Origin: Microbispora rosea subsp. aerata
GTDB lineage: Bacteria; Actinomycetota; Actinomycetes; Streptosporangiales; Streptosporangiaceae
Assembly: GCF_014647835.1 (NCBI RefSeq)
Contig: NZ_BMPY01000013.1
Span: 110,069-174,068 of the forward strand
Direction: 5' to 3'
Length of the DNA: 64,000 nt
The position numbers and the translations under genes are program-made. Below the pieces are notes generated by a model. The model was not told the origin of the DNA. It did not search any database and saw only the letters and a list, made by a program, of their open reading frames with translations. Positions 1 to 8,703 of the stretch are shown in pieces; the first letter of the stretch is position 1; the number at the start of each line of letters is the position of its first letter.

Positions 1-2
1 CG

Positions 3-374
3 TGGCTCACGGTCGCCGCCCTGCTGCCGCTGACGGCCCTGCTGGCCGCCGACCGCTACCGCTCGCTGGGTCACGCGCTGACGTCCGGCCACCTGGTCAC
101 CCGCTGGGGCTCTCTCGTACGCCGCCGGGTGGCGCTGGAGTGCGACGGCGTCATCGGCTGGAACATCGAGCGGTCGTTCTTCCAGCGCCGGGCGGGGCTG
201 GTGACGCTGACGGCCACCACGGCGGCGGGCAATCAGGGATACAAGGTCCGCGACGTCCCCCTGGCCGAGGCGCTGCGCCTGGCCGCGGGGAGCACCCCCG
301 GCCTGCTCGACCCGTTCCTCGTCGAGGCCCGCGAACCCGACAGCATGTCGGCCTTATCGCCTAATAGCATGTGA
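3..374 (+). CDS. PH-domain (DUF304/YdbT-like) membrane protein, 5' end missing
   Basis: Only the last 123 residues are visible because the gene runs off the left edge. The visible part opens with a hydrophobic stretch (LTVAALLPLTALLA) followed by DRYRSLGHALTSGHLVTRWG and later GVIGWNIERSFFQRRAGLVT, then ending in SMSALSPNSM. A membrane segment followed by a strand-rich block of this kind is typical of the last bacterial PH domain of YdbT-type proteins, in which PH domains alternate with membrane segments. The cellular role of this family is poorly known. The call rests on pattern recognition and could be any DUF304 protein. Confidence 0.55.
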   Translation, partial: WLTVAALLPLTALLAADRYRSLGHALTSGHLVTRWGSLVRRRVALECDGVIGWNIERSFFQRRAGLVTLTATTAAGNQGYKVRDVPLAEALRLAAGSTPGLLDPFLVEAREPDSMSALSPNSM

Positions 375-408
375 CGCCCGATTAGACCGGTTGCCGCCAG
401 GAGTTGGA

Positions 409-1422
409 TTGTCCCGCTACGGCCAGATGTTCGGCCCCGACATCACGTTCCTCGGCGTCGAGCGCTGCGACCTCGACGACCCGGCCGGCTACGCGGACGC
501 CGACGTCGTCATCCTGGGCGCGCCGTTCGACGGCGGCACCTCCCACCGCCCGGGCGCGCGCTTCGGCCCGAACGCCATCCGCCAGACCTGCTATCTCCCC
601 CACGACGGCTCCCGCCCGAGCCTGGCCCTGCGCGTGGACGCCCTCAAGGACCTGCGGGTGCTGGACGCCGGGGACGTGGAGACCTACGCCGGGGACATCG
701 AGGGCAGCCTGCGGGCGATCGAGGACGCGGTCGCGCGGATCGCCGCCTCCGGGGCGATCCCCGTCGTCCTCGGCGGCGACCACACGATCGCCCTGCCCGA
801 CGCGACCGGCGTGGCCCGCCACCACGGCTTCGGCCGCATCTCGATGATCCACTTCGACGCGCACGCCGACACCGGCGACATCGAGTTCGGCCATCTGCAC
901 GGCCACGGGCAGCCGATGCGGCGGCTCATCGAGTCGGGGGCGATCCGGGGCGACCGCTTCCTGCAGATCGGCCTGCGCGGCTACTGGCCCGGGCCGGAGA
1001 TCCTCGACTGGATGGCCGCGCAGCGCATGCGGTCGTACGAGATGACCGAGATCGTCGCCAGGGGCCTCGACGAGTGCCTCACCGAGGCGTACGCGATCGC
1101 GCTCGACGACTGCGACGGGGTCTACCTGTCGGTGGACGTGGACGTCTGCGACCCCGGCCACGCCCCGGGCACCGGCACGCCCGAGCCGGGCGGCCTGTCG
1201 GCCCGCCAGCTCCTCGACGCCGTACGCCGCACCTGTTACGAGCTGCCCGTCGTCGGCCTGGAGATCGTGGAGGTGGCCCCGCCGTACGACCACGCGGACA
1301 TCACGGCGTATCTCGGCAACCGGGTCGTCCTGGAGGCGCTGTCGGCGATCGCCCGCCGCCGCAAGGACGCCGCCGAGGGCACCCGCTGGGACCCCAGGCA
1401 GCCGCTCCTCGACGGCCGCTGA
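409..1422 (+). CDS. speB: Agmatinase / arginase-family ureohydrolase
   Basis: The 337-residue product belongs to the arginase/agmatinase fold, which uses a two-manganese site to hydrolyse guanidino compounds to urea and an amine. The metal-ligand signatures are all present: GGDHTIALP, DAHADT followed by HGHG, and SVDVDVCDPGHAPGTGTPEP. The start is placed at a TTG preceded by AGGAG five bases upstream; a TTG 18 bases further up is possible but has no such site. Agmatinase would feed putrescine synthesis, but guanidinobutyrase and guanidinopropionase share these motifs, so the substrate is not settled by sequence. The gene stands alone between the PH-domain gene and a convergent MFS gene. Confidence 0.85.
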   Translation: MSRYGQMFGPDITFLGVERCDLDDPAGYADADVVILGAPFDGGTSHRPGARFGPNAIRQTCYLPHDGSRPSLALRVDALKDLRVLDAGDVETYAGDIEGSLRAIEDAVARIAASGAIPVVLGGDHTIALPDATGVARHHGFGRISMIHFDAHADTGDIEFGHLHGHGQPMRRLIESGAIRGDRFLQIGLRGYWPGPEILDWMAAQRMRSYEMTEIVARGLDECLTEAYAIALDDCDGVYLSVDVDVCDPGHAPGTGTPEPGGLSARQLLDAVRRTCYELPVVGLEIVEVAPPYDHADITAYLGNRVVLEALSAIARRRKDAAEGTRWDPRQPLLDGR

Positions 1423-1434
1423 TCCACCCCGCCG

Positions 1435-2625
1435 TCACCTGCGTACGGCGGCGACGACCGGCAGCACCGAGACGGCCAGCAGGCCGCCGATCCACAGCAT
1501 GCTCACCGGCCCGGCGGCGTCGACCAGCAGGCCGCCGCCGAGGGCGCCGAGGGCGATGGACAGGTTGAACATCGACACATACAGGGACGACGCCGCCTCG
1601 GTCGCGGCGGGCGCCGCGTTGAGGACCCAGGTCTGGAGGGTGACCGGGACGGCCCCGTAGCCCAGGCCCCAGACGACGAGGACCGCGGCGGCCGACCAGG
1701 TGGTGTGGTCGACGACCGCGAGGGCGGCCATGGCCGCGGCGAGGAGCACCCCGATGCCGCACACGGTCTGCCGCAGGCGCCTGGTGATCAGCGCTCCGGC
1801 GATGAAGTTGCCGCAGATGCCGGCGGCGCCGAAGACCAGCAGCAGCACGCCGATCGTGCCGCCCGCCACACCGTCGCTTCGCAAGATGGGCCGGACGAAG
1901 GTGTAGGCGGTGAAGTGCCCGGTGATCACCAGAAAGGTCATGGCGAGGCCGACGCGGAGCAGAGGGTAAGCACGCAGCGTCCGCGGCAGGTCCGCCAAGG
2001 TCATCGTGCGTTCGGGCGCCACCTTCGGCATCACCACGAGCATGCAGGTCAGCGAGGTCAGGCCGAGAACGCCCACGGCCGCGAACGCGGTCCGCCAGCC
2101 GCTGAGGTCGCCGGCCAGGGTGCCCGCGGGGACACCGAGGACCGAGGCGGTCTCGACTCCGCCGAAGACGACGGCGGTGGCCCGGGCAACGTGCCGCTCG
2201 GGCACCAGGCGCAGGGCGATGCCGCCGGCCAAGGACCAGAAGCCGCCGACGCTGACGCCGATCAGGAAGCGGGCGAGCAGCACGACGGCGAAGCTGGAGG
2301 CGAAGGCGGAGGCGAGGTTGGCCACGCCCACCATCCCGATCAGCAGGGCCAGCACCAGCCGGCGGTCGATCCTGGCGGTGGCCACGGTCACCAGCGGCGC
2401 CGCGACGACGGCGACCAGTCCGGGCACGGTGACCATGAGCCCGGCGGTGCCCTCGGAGACCTCCAGCGCGGCGGCGACCGGGGTGAGCAGTCCGACGGGC
2501 AGCAGTTCCGAGGTCATCAGGGCGAAGATGCCCAAGGTCACGGCGAAGATCGCGAGCCAGCCCCGGACCGGCGAGGGGCCGGCGTCCCGGGCCGCGTTCG
2601 AGTGCGAGACGTCGACGGATGTCAC
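1435..2625 (-). CDS. MFS transporter, DHA1-like drug/solute exporter
   Basis: This is an inner-membrane permease with about twelve hydrophobic segments, of the DHA1 drug:H+ antiporter type (AraJ/NepI-like). The first helix begins at WLAIFAVTLGIFALMTSELL, and the loop motif DRRLVLAL between helices 2 and 3 is followed by ARFLIGVSVGGFWSLAGGIA, typical of this branch. I prefer a GTG start giving MTSVDVSHSN, because AAAGG lies seven bases upstream; an ATG eight codons earlier and an upstream start at 2682 are also open. Product length is then 396 residues. The substrate cannot be read from the sequence. It converges with the ureohydrolase gene. Confidence 0.85.
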   Translation of the reverse strand: MTSVDVSHSNAARDAGPSPVRGWLAIFAVTLGIFALMTSELLPVGLLTPVAAALEVSEGTAGLMVTVPGLVAVVAAPLVTVATARIDRRLVLALLIGMVGVANLASAFASSFAVVLLARFLIGVSVGGFWSLAGGIALRLVPERHVARATAVVFGGVETASVLGVPAGTLAGDLSGWRTAFAAVGVLGLTSLTCMLVVMPKVAPERTMTLADLPRTLRAYPLLRVGLAMTFLVITGHFTAYTFVRPILRSDGVAGGTIGVLLLVFGAAGICGNFIAGALITRRLRQTVCGIGVLLAAAMAALAVVDHTTWSAAAVLVVWGLGYGAVPVTLQTWVLNAAPAATEAASSLYVSMFNLSIALGALGGGLLVDAAGPVSMLWIGGLLAVSVLPVVAAVRR

Positions 2626-2722
2626 GGCGTCGCCTTTCGAGGCAGTCATGAGCACGGGCGGTGACCGGGCGCAGTCGGTCACCGCCCGTGCGTGTGTGGG
2701 CGGGATGGGAATGGACTGTGGG

Positions 2723-3175
2723 TTACTCGGTGCCGGGGGTCTTGCGCGTGGTCACGTTCATCCGGTTCCAGGCGTTGGCGGTGAAGATGACCGCGATGAG
2801 CTGGGCGAGCTCCTTGTCGTCGAAATGCCGCGCGGCCTCGTCGTAGACCTCGTCCTCGACACCGTGGGGCAGCAAGGTCACCGCCTCGGTGAGCGCAAGG
2901 GCGGCGCGCTCCCTGGCGGTGTAAAGGCTGGACTCCCGCCAGGCGCTGAGCTGGTAGATGCGCGCCTCGCTCTCCCCCGCCCGGCGGGCGTCACCGGTGT
3001 GGTAGTCGATGCAGTACGCACACCGGTTGATCTGGGAGGCACGGATCTGCACCAGCTCGACCAGCACCGGGTCCAGCCCCTCGCGGGCCGCGGCGTCCAG
3101 GGCCAGCAACGCCTTGAAGACCTTGGGCGCGACAGCCGACATGTTCATGCGTTCGGGAATGGCAACGTTCGTCAT
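2723..3175 (-). CDS. Carboxymuconolactone decarboxylase / AhpD-like protein
   Basis: The 150-residue product has the AhpD/CMD helical domain with the redox pair in NRCAYCIDYHTGDAR, the CxxC(x)3H signature of alkylhydroperoxidase-like proteins. Such proteins use the two cysteines and the nearby histidine for peroxide reduction or thiol relay; the physiological substrate here is unknown. The start is taken at the ATG giving MTNVAIPERM, where family members normally begin; the frame is open 60 bases further upstream but would enter the divergent regulator's promoter. It is divergent from the MocR-type gene with an intergenic space under 100 bases, so that regulator may control it. Confidence 0.85.
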   Translation of the reverse strand: MTNVAIPERMNMSAVAPKVFKALLALDAAAREGLDPVLVELVQIRASQINRCAYCIDYHTGDARRAGESEARIYQLSAWRESSLYTARERAALALTEAVTLLPHGVEDEVYDEAARHFDDKELAQLIAVIFTANAWNRMNVTTRKTPGTE

Positions 3176-3263
3176 GCTCCGAACCCTAGGAGCGTGATCG
3201 GCCCAAGATATGGTGCATTCCCGTGAGCATTTCATGGGTCAATTTCCGGCATCGGAGGCGCGG

Positions 3264-4664
3264 ATGAGCGGCCCGTCGGCGGAGGGCGGCAGCGACCTGC
3301 ACCTGGAGCTGACCGGCGACGGCGGCGCGCGCGTACGGCTCATGCGGGCCCTGCGCGAGGCGATCCGTTCGGGGCGGCTGGCGCCGGGCACCCGGCTGCC
3401 GCCCTACCGCGCCCTCGCCCTCGATCTCGGCATCGCCCGCAACACCGTCGCCGCCGCGTACGCCGAGCTCGTCGAGGAAGGCTGGCTCACCTCCCGGCAG
3501 GGCTCCGGCACGCACGTCGCGCAGCGGGCCACCCCCCTCGAACCCGGCCGCCGGCGCTCACCCGAGCGACCGTCGCGCCCGCGCGTCGTCCACGACTTGA
3601 TGCCCAGCTCGCCCGACGCCTCCGCCTTCCCGCGCTCGGCCTGGCTCGCCTCCGCCCGCCGGGCGATGACCGCCGCGCCCAGCGACGCGTTCGGCGTCGG
3701 CGACCCCCGTGGACGCCCCGAGCTGCGCCGGGCGCTGGTGGACTACCTCGCGCGCACCAGAGGCGTGCGCACCACGGCCGAGCACATCGTGATCTGCTCG
3801 GGTTACGCGCACGGGCTGCGGTTGATGTGCCAGGTGCTGCGCGGCTCGATCGCCGTCGAGGCGTACGGGCTCGACTTCCATCGCTCCATCCTGGCGGAGG
3901 CGGGCCTGACGACCGTGCCTCTCACCGTGGACGCCCACGGCGCACGCGTCGAGGACCTGCCGGCCACGGGCGCGAAAGCCGTCCTGCTGACGCCCGCGCA
4001 TCAGTTCCCCATCGGAGGGGCCCTGCACCCGCGCCGCCGGGCCGCGGTCGTCGACTGGGCACGTGCCACCGGGGGGCTGCTGCTCGAGGACGACTACGAC
4101 GGCGAGTTCCGCTACGACCGCGAACCGGTCGGCGCGGTGCAGAGCCTGGATCCCGACCGCGTCGTCTACTTCGGCTCCACGAGCAAGAGCCTCTCCCCGG
4201 CGCTGCGGCTCGGCTGGATGGTGCTGCCCGGCCACCTCGTGGACGACGTCGTCGCCGCCAAGGGCCCGCGCGAGCTGTCGGTGAGCGTCACCGACCAGCT
4301 CACCCTCGCCGACTTCATCACGACCGGCGCGTACGACCGCCAGTTGCGCCGCATGCGCGCGGTCTACCGCCGCCGTCGCGACCTGCTCACCGCCACGCTC
4401 GCCCAGCGCGCCCCGCACATCACGGTCAGCGGCATCGCCGCGGGTTTGCACGCCGTCATCGACCTTCCTCCCGGCACCGAGCAGGCCACCCTGCGCGCCG
4501 CCCGCCGCCTCGGCGTCGCCCTGGACGGCCTGGCCCCCTACCGGCACCCCGACAGCACGATGCCGCCACGCGACGGCCTGGTCATCGGGTACGGCACGCC
4601 GCCCGAACACGCGATCACCGCCGCGCTTCACGCCCTCTGCCTCGCCCTCCCCGACCCGCCATAG
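3264..4664 (+). CDS. pdxR: MocR/PdxR-type GntR regulator with aminotransferase-like domain
   Basis: A 466-residue chimera. The N-terminal winged helix of the GntR family (about residues 10-85) contains LREAIRSGRLAPGTRLPPYR and LDLGIARNTVAAAYAELVEE. A fold-type I aminotransferase-like domain follows, with the PLP-binding region DDYDGEFRYDREPVG and the lysine in FGSTSKSLSPALRLGWMVLP. Family members sense PLP and activate pdx or other amine-related genes. The start is set at an ATG with GGAGG five bases upstream; in-frame ATGs at 3234 and 3210 lack this. Divergent orientation to the AhpD-like gene suggests that gene is its target. The symbol is a family label; the ligand is not proven. Confidence 0.8.
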   Translation: MSGPSAEGGSDLHLELTGDGGARVRLMRALREAIRSGRLAPGTRLPPYRALALDLGIARNTVAAAYAELVEEGWLTSRQGSGTHVAQRATPLEPGRRRSPERPSRPRVVHDLMPSSPDASAFPRSAWLASARRAMTAAPSDAFGVGDPRGRPELRRALVDYLARTRGVRTTAEHIVICSGYAHGLRLMCQVLRGSIAVEAYGLDFHRSILAEAGLTTVPLTVDAHGARVEDLPATGAKAVLLTPAHQFPIGGALHPRRRAAVVDWARATGGLLLEDDYDGEFRYDREPVGAVQSLDPDRVVYFGSTSKSLSPALRLGWMVLPGHLVDDVVAAKGPRELSVSVTDQLTLADFITTGAYDRQLRRMRAVYRRRRDLLTATLAQRAPHITVSGIAAGLHAVIDLPPGTEQATLRAARRLGVALDGLAPYRHPDSTMPPRDGLVIGYGTPPEHAITAALHALCLALPDPP

Positions 4665-4781
4665 GGCACGGCGGCCGGACCTCGGGCGATTGCGGAGCGG
4701 CCGACACCTGAGGCGGTGGCGGAGCGGCGGACACCGGAAATTTCAGCACATCGGCGGTGGCGGCCTGGTAGGCATGGTCGG

Positions 4782-5804
4782 GTGACCCGATCGAGAACCG
4801 CCGCGCTCCTGACTCTGGCCGCCGTGCTTCCCGCGCTCCTCACGGGCTGTGCGGAGCCGGACTCCGGACCGGCCCGGCCGCAGGCGCGGACCGAGGGCAC
4901 GTCCGCGGACGCGACGCGCGAGACGACGTCAGAGACGGCGCGGGAGGCGACGCGGGATGTCGCCCAGGAGACGTCCGGGGAAACGGGGCGAAGAAAGGTC
5001 ACGGCGCGGCGGGCGGCCACCGTGCCGGTGCGAGTGCCCGCCGGGGTGACGGCCGGGTACGTCGTGGTCGACGCCGCCACCGGCAAGACGATCGCCTCCC
5101 ACCGAGTCCACCATCGGTTCCGCTCCGCGTCGGTGGTGAAGATCCTCATCGCGATCGACTACCTGGAGCGGAACAAGGGGAGGATTCCGGCCGCGGACCT
5201 GGCGCTGCTGACCCCCATGCTGCGCGGCAGCGACGACGACGCGGCGACGGCCCTGTGGCGGCGCGGCGGCCAGGGTGCGATCGTCCGCCGGATGGCTCAC
5301 AGAATCGGCCTGACCGAAACCTCTCCACCGCCCGCGACGAAACCCGGGTTCTGGGGCTACACCGCCATCAGCGCGGCCGACATCTCGCTCGTCTACCGAT
5401 ACCTGTTGCGGCGGGCCGAGCCCCGTGTCCGCGACTTCGTCCTCGGCAACCTGCGCAAGGCGTCGCAGTGCGCCCGAGACGGCTTCGACCAGTACTTCGG
5501 CATTCCCCGCGCCGTCTCCCGCCCCTGGGCGGTCAAGCAGGGATGGTCCGGGTACGGCGCGGTTCCTCCCGTCAAGTGCACGCGCGCGAAGACGGCGTCG
5601 TACCGTATCGGCGCAGTCACAATGGGCGGCAACCCGGTTGATTTCGGCCGACCTGTGCTTCACACTACTGGCGTGATCGGCGACCGGCTGATCATGGTGG
5701 TGCTCACCCTGCAGCCCTCGGGGGCGTCCTTCACCAAGTCGGCCGAGCGGGTGACGAAGCTGGCGCGAGACCTCTATCTCAGCGTCGCCCAGCAGTCCGG
5801 TTAG
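4782..5804 (+). CDS. Lipoprotein with class A beta-lactamase/PBP-like serine hydrolase fold
   Basis: A 340-residue exported protein. The N-terminus has a lipobox (LPALLTGC), so it should be lipid-anchored outside the membrane, followed by a Thr/Glu/Arg-rich spacer of about 60 residues. The catalytic fold starts at TAGYVVVDAATGKTIASHRV. It shows the active-site serine and lysine in ASVVK (Ser117, Lys120), an SDD triad at about Ser150 and a KQGWSG stretch in the place of the KTG motif. The general-base glutamate of true class A beta-lactamases is not evident, so resistance activity should not be assumed; a peptidase, esterase or non-hydrolytic role is equally possible. The GTG start is chosen because the signal peptide begins there; the frame is open upstream to 4716. 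Confidence 0.7.
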   Translation: MTRSRTAALLTLAAVLPALLTGCAEPDSGPARPQARTEGTSADATRETTSETAREATRDVAQETSGETGRRKVTARRAATVPVRVPAGVTAGYVVVDAATGKTIASHRVHHRFRSASVVKILIAIDYLERNKGRIPAADLALLTPMLRGSDDDAATALWRRGGQGAIVRRMAHRIGLTETSPPPATKPGFWGYTAISAADISLVYRYLLRRAEPRVRDFVLGNLRKASQCARDGFDQYFGIPRAVSRPWAVKQGWSGYGAVPPVKCTRAKTASYRIGAVTMGGNPVDFGRPVLHTTGVIGDRLIMVVLTLQPSGASFTKSAERVTKLARDLYLSVAQQSG

Positions 5805-5889
5805 TACGGGAGGGGCCGTTCTGTTTAGAGGCGGGGCCGCCGGGCAGCGATCACGCGTGCTCTCCCTCCTCTCTGAAAGCTGGTCGGCG

Positions 5890-6924
5890 ATGGGTTTCCC
5901 GTGGGGATTGCTCGGCCGGGACATGGCGGTCGATCTCGGTACGGCCAACACGCTCGTGTACGTGCGGAAGAAGGGCGTCGTCCTCGACGAGCCCTCGGTG
6001 GTGGCGATCAACCTGCACACGGACAGGATCGTGGCGGTCGGGACCGCGGCGAAGGAGATGATCGGGCGCACCCCGCCCCACATCGCCACGCTGCGCCCGC
6101 TCAAGGACGGCGTGATCGCCGACCTCGACGCGGCCGAGCGCATGCTGCGGCACTTCATCCAGGCCGCGCACAAGAACCGCTACCTGGCCAAGCCCCGGGT
6201 CGTCGTCGCCGTGCCGAGCGGCACCACGAGCGTCGAGCAGCGCGCGGTCAGGGAGGCGGCGTACGAGGCGGGCGCCCGCCGCGTCCACATCATCGAGGAG
6301 CCGATGGCCGCGGCGATCGGCGCCGGACTCAACGTGGGGGCCACGACCGGCAACATGGTCGTGGACATCGGCGGCGGCACGACGGAGGTCGCGATCGTCT
6401 CGCTCGGCGGGGTGGTCGTGTCGAAGTCCGTGCGGGTCGGCGGCGACGAGCTCGACGAGGCCATCGTCAACTACGTCAAGAAGGAACACTCGCTGATGCT
6501 CGGCGAGCGCACCGCCGAGCACATCAAGATCAAGTTGGGTGGCACGCGGCCCCGCGACGACGACGCCACACCGATGCCGATCCGGGGCCGCGACCTGGTG
6601 ACCGGCCTGCCGAAGACCGCGACCATCACCCGGGCGCAGGTCAGGGAAGCGATCGAGGACCAGGTCCAGACGATCGTCGACGCCGTGCAGAGCACGCTGG
6701 ACCAGTGCCCGGCCGAGCTGGCGGGCGACCTCATCGACAACGGCATCGTGCTGACCGGCGGCGGCGCGCTGCTCGACGGGCTGCCCGAACGGCTCGAACA
6801 CGCCGTCGGCATGCCGATCCACCTCGTGGACCAGCCGCTCCAGTCGGTGGTGCTGGGCGCGGGCCGGTGCGTCGAGCGCTTCGACGAGATGCAGGACGTG
6901 TTCCTCCCCGAAACCCGTCGATGA
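5890..6924 (+). CDS. mreB: Rod shape-determining protein MreB
   Basis: Bacterial actin homologue that polymerises under the membrane and positions wall synthesis. The 344-residue product carries the actin ATPase signatures DLGTANTLVYVR (phosphate 1), VVDIGGGTTEVAIVSLGG (phosphate 2), EEPMAAAIGAGL and the adenosine motif GIVLTGGGALLDGL. The ATG giving MGFPWGLLGRDMAVDLG is chosen because it gives the usual short leader before RDMAVDLGTANT; a GTG 33 bases upstream is the alternative. It heads an operon with mreC, mreD, mrdA and rodA and overlaps mreC by ATGA. In sporulating actinomycetes MreB acts mainly in spore-wall assembly; whether that holds here is inference. Confidence 0.95.
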   Translation: MGFPWGLLGRDMAVDLGTANTLVYVRKKGVVLDEPSVVAINLHTDRIVAVGTAAKEMIGRTPPHIATLRPLKDGVIADLDAAERMLRHFIQAAHKNRYLAKPRVVVAVPSGTTSVEQRAVREAAYEAGARRVHIIEEPMAAAIGAGLNVGATTGNMVVDIGGGTTEVAIVSLGGVVVSKSVRVGGDELDEAIVNYVKKEHSLMLGERTAEHIKIKLGGTRPRDDDATPMPIRGRDLVTGLPKTATITRAQVREAIEDQVQTIVDAVQSTLDQCPAELAGDLIDNGIVLTGGGALLDGLPERLEHAVGMPIHLVDQPLQSVVLGAGRCVERFDEMQDVFLPETRR

Positions 6925-8006
6925 GGGCCGCCGGTCGCCGGGTGCCCGCGCTGCTGGTGCTCGTCTCCGCCGCCCTGATCGTCGCCGACACCGTCACCCC
7001 GCTCGAACCGCTGCGGGCGTTCGGGTCGGCCGTGTACGGCGGGCTGCAGGACGCGGCCTCCGCCGGCGTCCGCTGGGCGTCGGGCGAGCGCCGCCTGGAG
7101 GAGCTCGAACGCGAGAACGCACGGCTGCGCGCCGAACTGCTGGCCGCCCGGGGGACGACGCCGTCCCCGGCGCGGGCGGACGGCTACCAGGTCGTGTCGG
7201 CCCACGTCATCGGCTTCGGCCGGGACGGCACGGTCACCATCGACACCGGTTCCGACCGCGGCGTGACCCGCGACATGACCGTGTTCGACGGGAACGGGCT
7301 GGTCGGCCGGATCCTGCGGGCGGGTCCCGGCACGGCGACAGTGCAGCTCGCCACCGCCTCCGGGGCCTCGATCGGGGCCCGGCTCGGGGAGTCGCGGGAG
7401 GTCGGCCTGGTGACCGGAGTCCCCGAACGCGGGCTGCTGCGGCTGAGCCTGCTCAACCCCTCCGCCGAGGTGAAGCCCGGCGACCGGGTGGTGACGCTGG
7501 GCTCGCGCAACATGCGGCCGTACGTGCCGGACGTGCCGATCGGCACCGTGATCGCGGTCGAGCCCGCGCCGGACGCGCTGACCAGGACGGCGCTCGTGCG
7601 GCCCTTCGCGCGGTTCACCGCGCTCGACCTCGTCACCGTGGTCCTGGGGCCGCTGCCGGCCACGGTCGGCCCGGCGGACGAGACGGCCGCGGGCGCCTCG
7701 AAGAGTGCTTCGAGAAAGACCTCAAAGGACGCCTCGACGGACGAGAAGGGCGTTGCGGATAAGTCCGCGCGTACTGCCGCCAAGGGGTCGCCGGAGAAAG
7801 CGGGGAGCGCGGGGACAGCGGGAAACGCGGAGAGCGGGGAGAAGGCAGGGAGCACGAAGAAGGCCGAGAAAGCGGAGAAAGCAGCGAGCGCGGAGAAGGA
7901 GAAGAAAACAGCGAGCGCAGGGAACGCGGAGAAGGCGGAGAAAGCGGGGAGTGCGCAGAGCACGCAGAAGGCGGAGAACGCGGAGAAATCGGGGGAAACG
8001 CGATGA
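6921..8006 (+). CDS. mreC: Rod shape-determining protein MreC with long Lys/Ala/Glu-rich tail
   Basis: Bitopic scaffold linking MreB to the periplasmic wall machinery. The N-terminal membrane anchor is VPALLVLVSAALIVAD, then a coiled coil (RRLEELERENARLRAELLAA). The beta-rich MreC core runs from about residue 90 to 245 and includes GFGRDGTVTIDTGSDRGV and RVVTLGSRNMRPYVPDVPIG. Family members usually end soon after this core. Here about 110 more residues follow, nearly all Lys, Ala, Glu, Gly and Ser with repeated KAEKAEKA and GNAEKAEKAG units, predicted to be disordered or helical and highly charged. The coding strand of the tail has no T from 7789 to 7951. The gene overlaps both mreB and mreD by ATGA. 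Confidence 0.93.
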   Translation: MRAAGRRVPALLVLVSAALIVADTVTPLEPLRAFGSAVYGGLQDAASAGVRWASGERRLEELERENARLRAELLAARGTTPSPARADGYQVVSAHVIGFGRDGTVTIDTGSDRGVTRDMTVFDGNGLVGRILRAGPGTATVQLATASGASIGARLGESREVGLVTGVPERGLLRLSLLNPSAEVKPGDRVVTLGSRNMRPYVPDVPIGTVIAVEPAPDALTRTALVRPFARFTALDLVTVVLGPLPATVGPADETAAGASKSASRKTSKDASTDEKGVADKSARTAAKGSPEKAGSAGTAGNAESGEKAGSTKKAEKAEKAASAEKEKKTASAGNAEKAEKAGSAQSTQKAENAEKSGETR

Positions 8007-8527
8007 AGGTGATCGTGCTGTCCGTGCTCGTCGTCCTCTTCGCACCGGTGCTCCAGGTCGCCGTGGTGAACGCGCTGCCCCTGCCCGGCGACGGCCCCGA
8101 CATCGTGCTGGCCTGCGTCGTCGCGCTCGCGCCGCTGCTGCGCCCCGGGGCGGCGGCGCTGCTGGGGTTCGCCGCGGGCCTGGCCGCCGACATAGCGCCA
8201 CCCGCCGACCACACCATCGGGCGGCTCGCCCTGGTTGTGTGCCTGGCCGGGTGGGTGTGCGCACGGGCCGCCGCGGACGGCACGGCCGGGCGACGCGTCG
8301 GCGTGGCCGCCGCCGCGGCCCTGGGCGCGACGCTCGCCGGGGGCGCGCTCGCCGTCCTGCTCGACGGCACGCCGTGGGGCACCGCCCTCGCGCCCGGCGC
8401 GCTCGCCTGGACCACCGGCCTGGCCGCGCTCCTGGCGGCGGCGCCCACCGTGCTGCGCCGCCGCCGCAGGTTCGGCCGGGTGCCGCGCTCGCGAGACTCG
8501 TACCCCAGAGGGAGGCGCATTGCATAG
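8003..8527 (+). CDS. mreD: Rod shape-determining membrane protein MreD
   Basis: A 174-residue, mostly hydrophobic protein with about five membrane segments (VIVLSVLVVLFAPVLQVAVV at the start, then LRPGAAALLGFAAGLAADIA), in the position and size of MreD. It should bridge MreC and the synthases RodA/MrdA. The start overlaps mreC by ATGA. Its last residues, DSYPRGRRIA, are encoded by a degenerate copy of the 88-bp repeat that follows, and its TAG lies just after the TTG of the first short reading frame in that repeat. The sequence is poorly conserved in the family, so the call leans on context. Confidence 0.85.
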   Translation: MKVIVLSVLVVLFAPVLQVAVVNALPLPGDGPDIVLACVVALAPLLRPGAAALLGFAAGLAADIAPPADHTIGRLALVVCLAGWVCARAAADGTAGRRVGVAAAAALGATLAGGALAVLLDGTPWGTALAPGALAWTTGLAALLAAAPTVLRRRRRFGRVPRSRDSYPRGRRIA

Positions 8528-8615
8528 CAGCCCCCACCCCGGCCGCCGCACGATCGCACTCGTCGCGAAGCCGCGCACGCGAGACGCCTACCCCAGAAGG
8601 AGGCGCATTGCGTAA
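8520..8615 (+). CDS. Possible 31-codon coupling ORF, repeat copy 1
   Basis: A TTG start with AGGGAGG six bases upstream opens a 31-residue frame (HSSPHPGRRTIALVAKPRTR in its first part, ending YPRRRRIA). It begins within the last codons of mreD and ends at a TAA that overlaps the TTG of the next copy. The peptide is basic and resembles nothing I recognise. It may simply be the by-product of duplicating the mrdA start region, but ribosomes finishing mreD would be placed directly on this start, so translation is plausible. Whether the peptide has any function cannot be seen. Confidence 0.4.
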   Translation: MHSSPHPGRRTIALVAKPRTRDAYPRRRRIA

Positions 8616-8703
8616 CAGCCCCCACCCCGGCCGCCGCACGATCGCACTCGTCGCGAAGCCGCGCACGCGAGACGCCTACCCCAGAAGGAGGCGCATTGCG
8701 TAG
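8608..8703 (+). CDS. Possible 31-codon coupling ORF, repeat copy 2
   Basis: Second copy of the short frame: AAGGAGG then CGCA then TTG, encoding a peptide that differs from copy 1 mainly at its second and third residues (RNSPHPGRR against HSSPHPGRR). It starts inside the stop region of copy 1 and its TAG overlaps the TTG of mrdA. The three frames form a relay mreD, copy 1, copy 2, mrdA in which every stop lies within eight bases of the next start. Function of the peptide is unknown; the likely effect is on the rate of mrdA translation. Confidence 0.4.
   Translation: MRNSPHPGRRTIALVAKPRTRDAYPRRRRIA

Noticed and set aside
4782-5804. Beta-lactam resistance gene
   Set aside because: SxxK and SDD are present but the class A general-base glutamate and a clear KTG are not evident, so calling it a resistance enzyme is unsupported.
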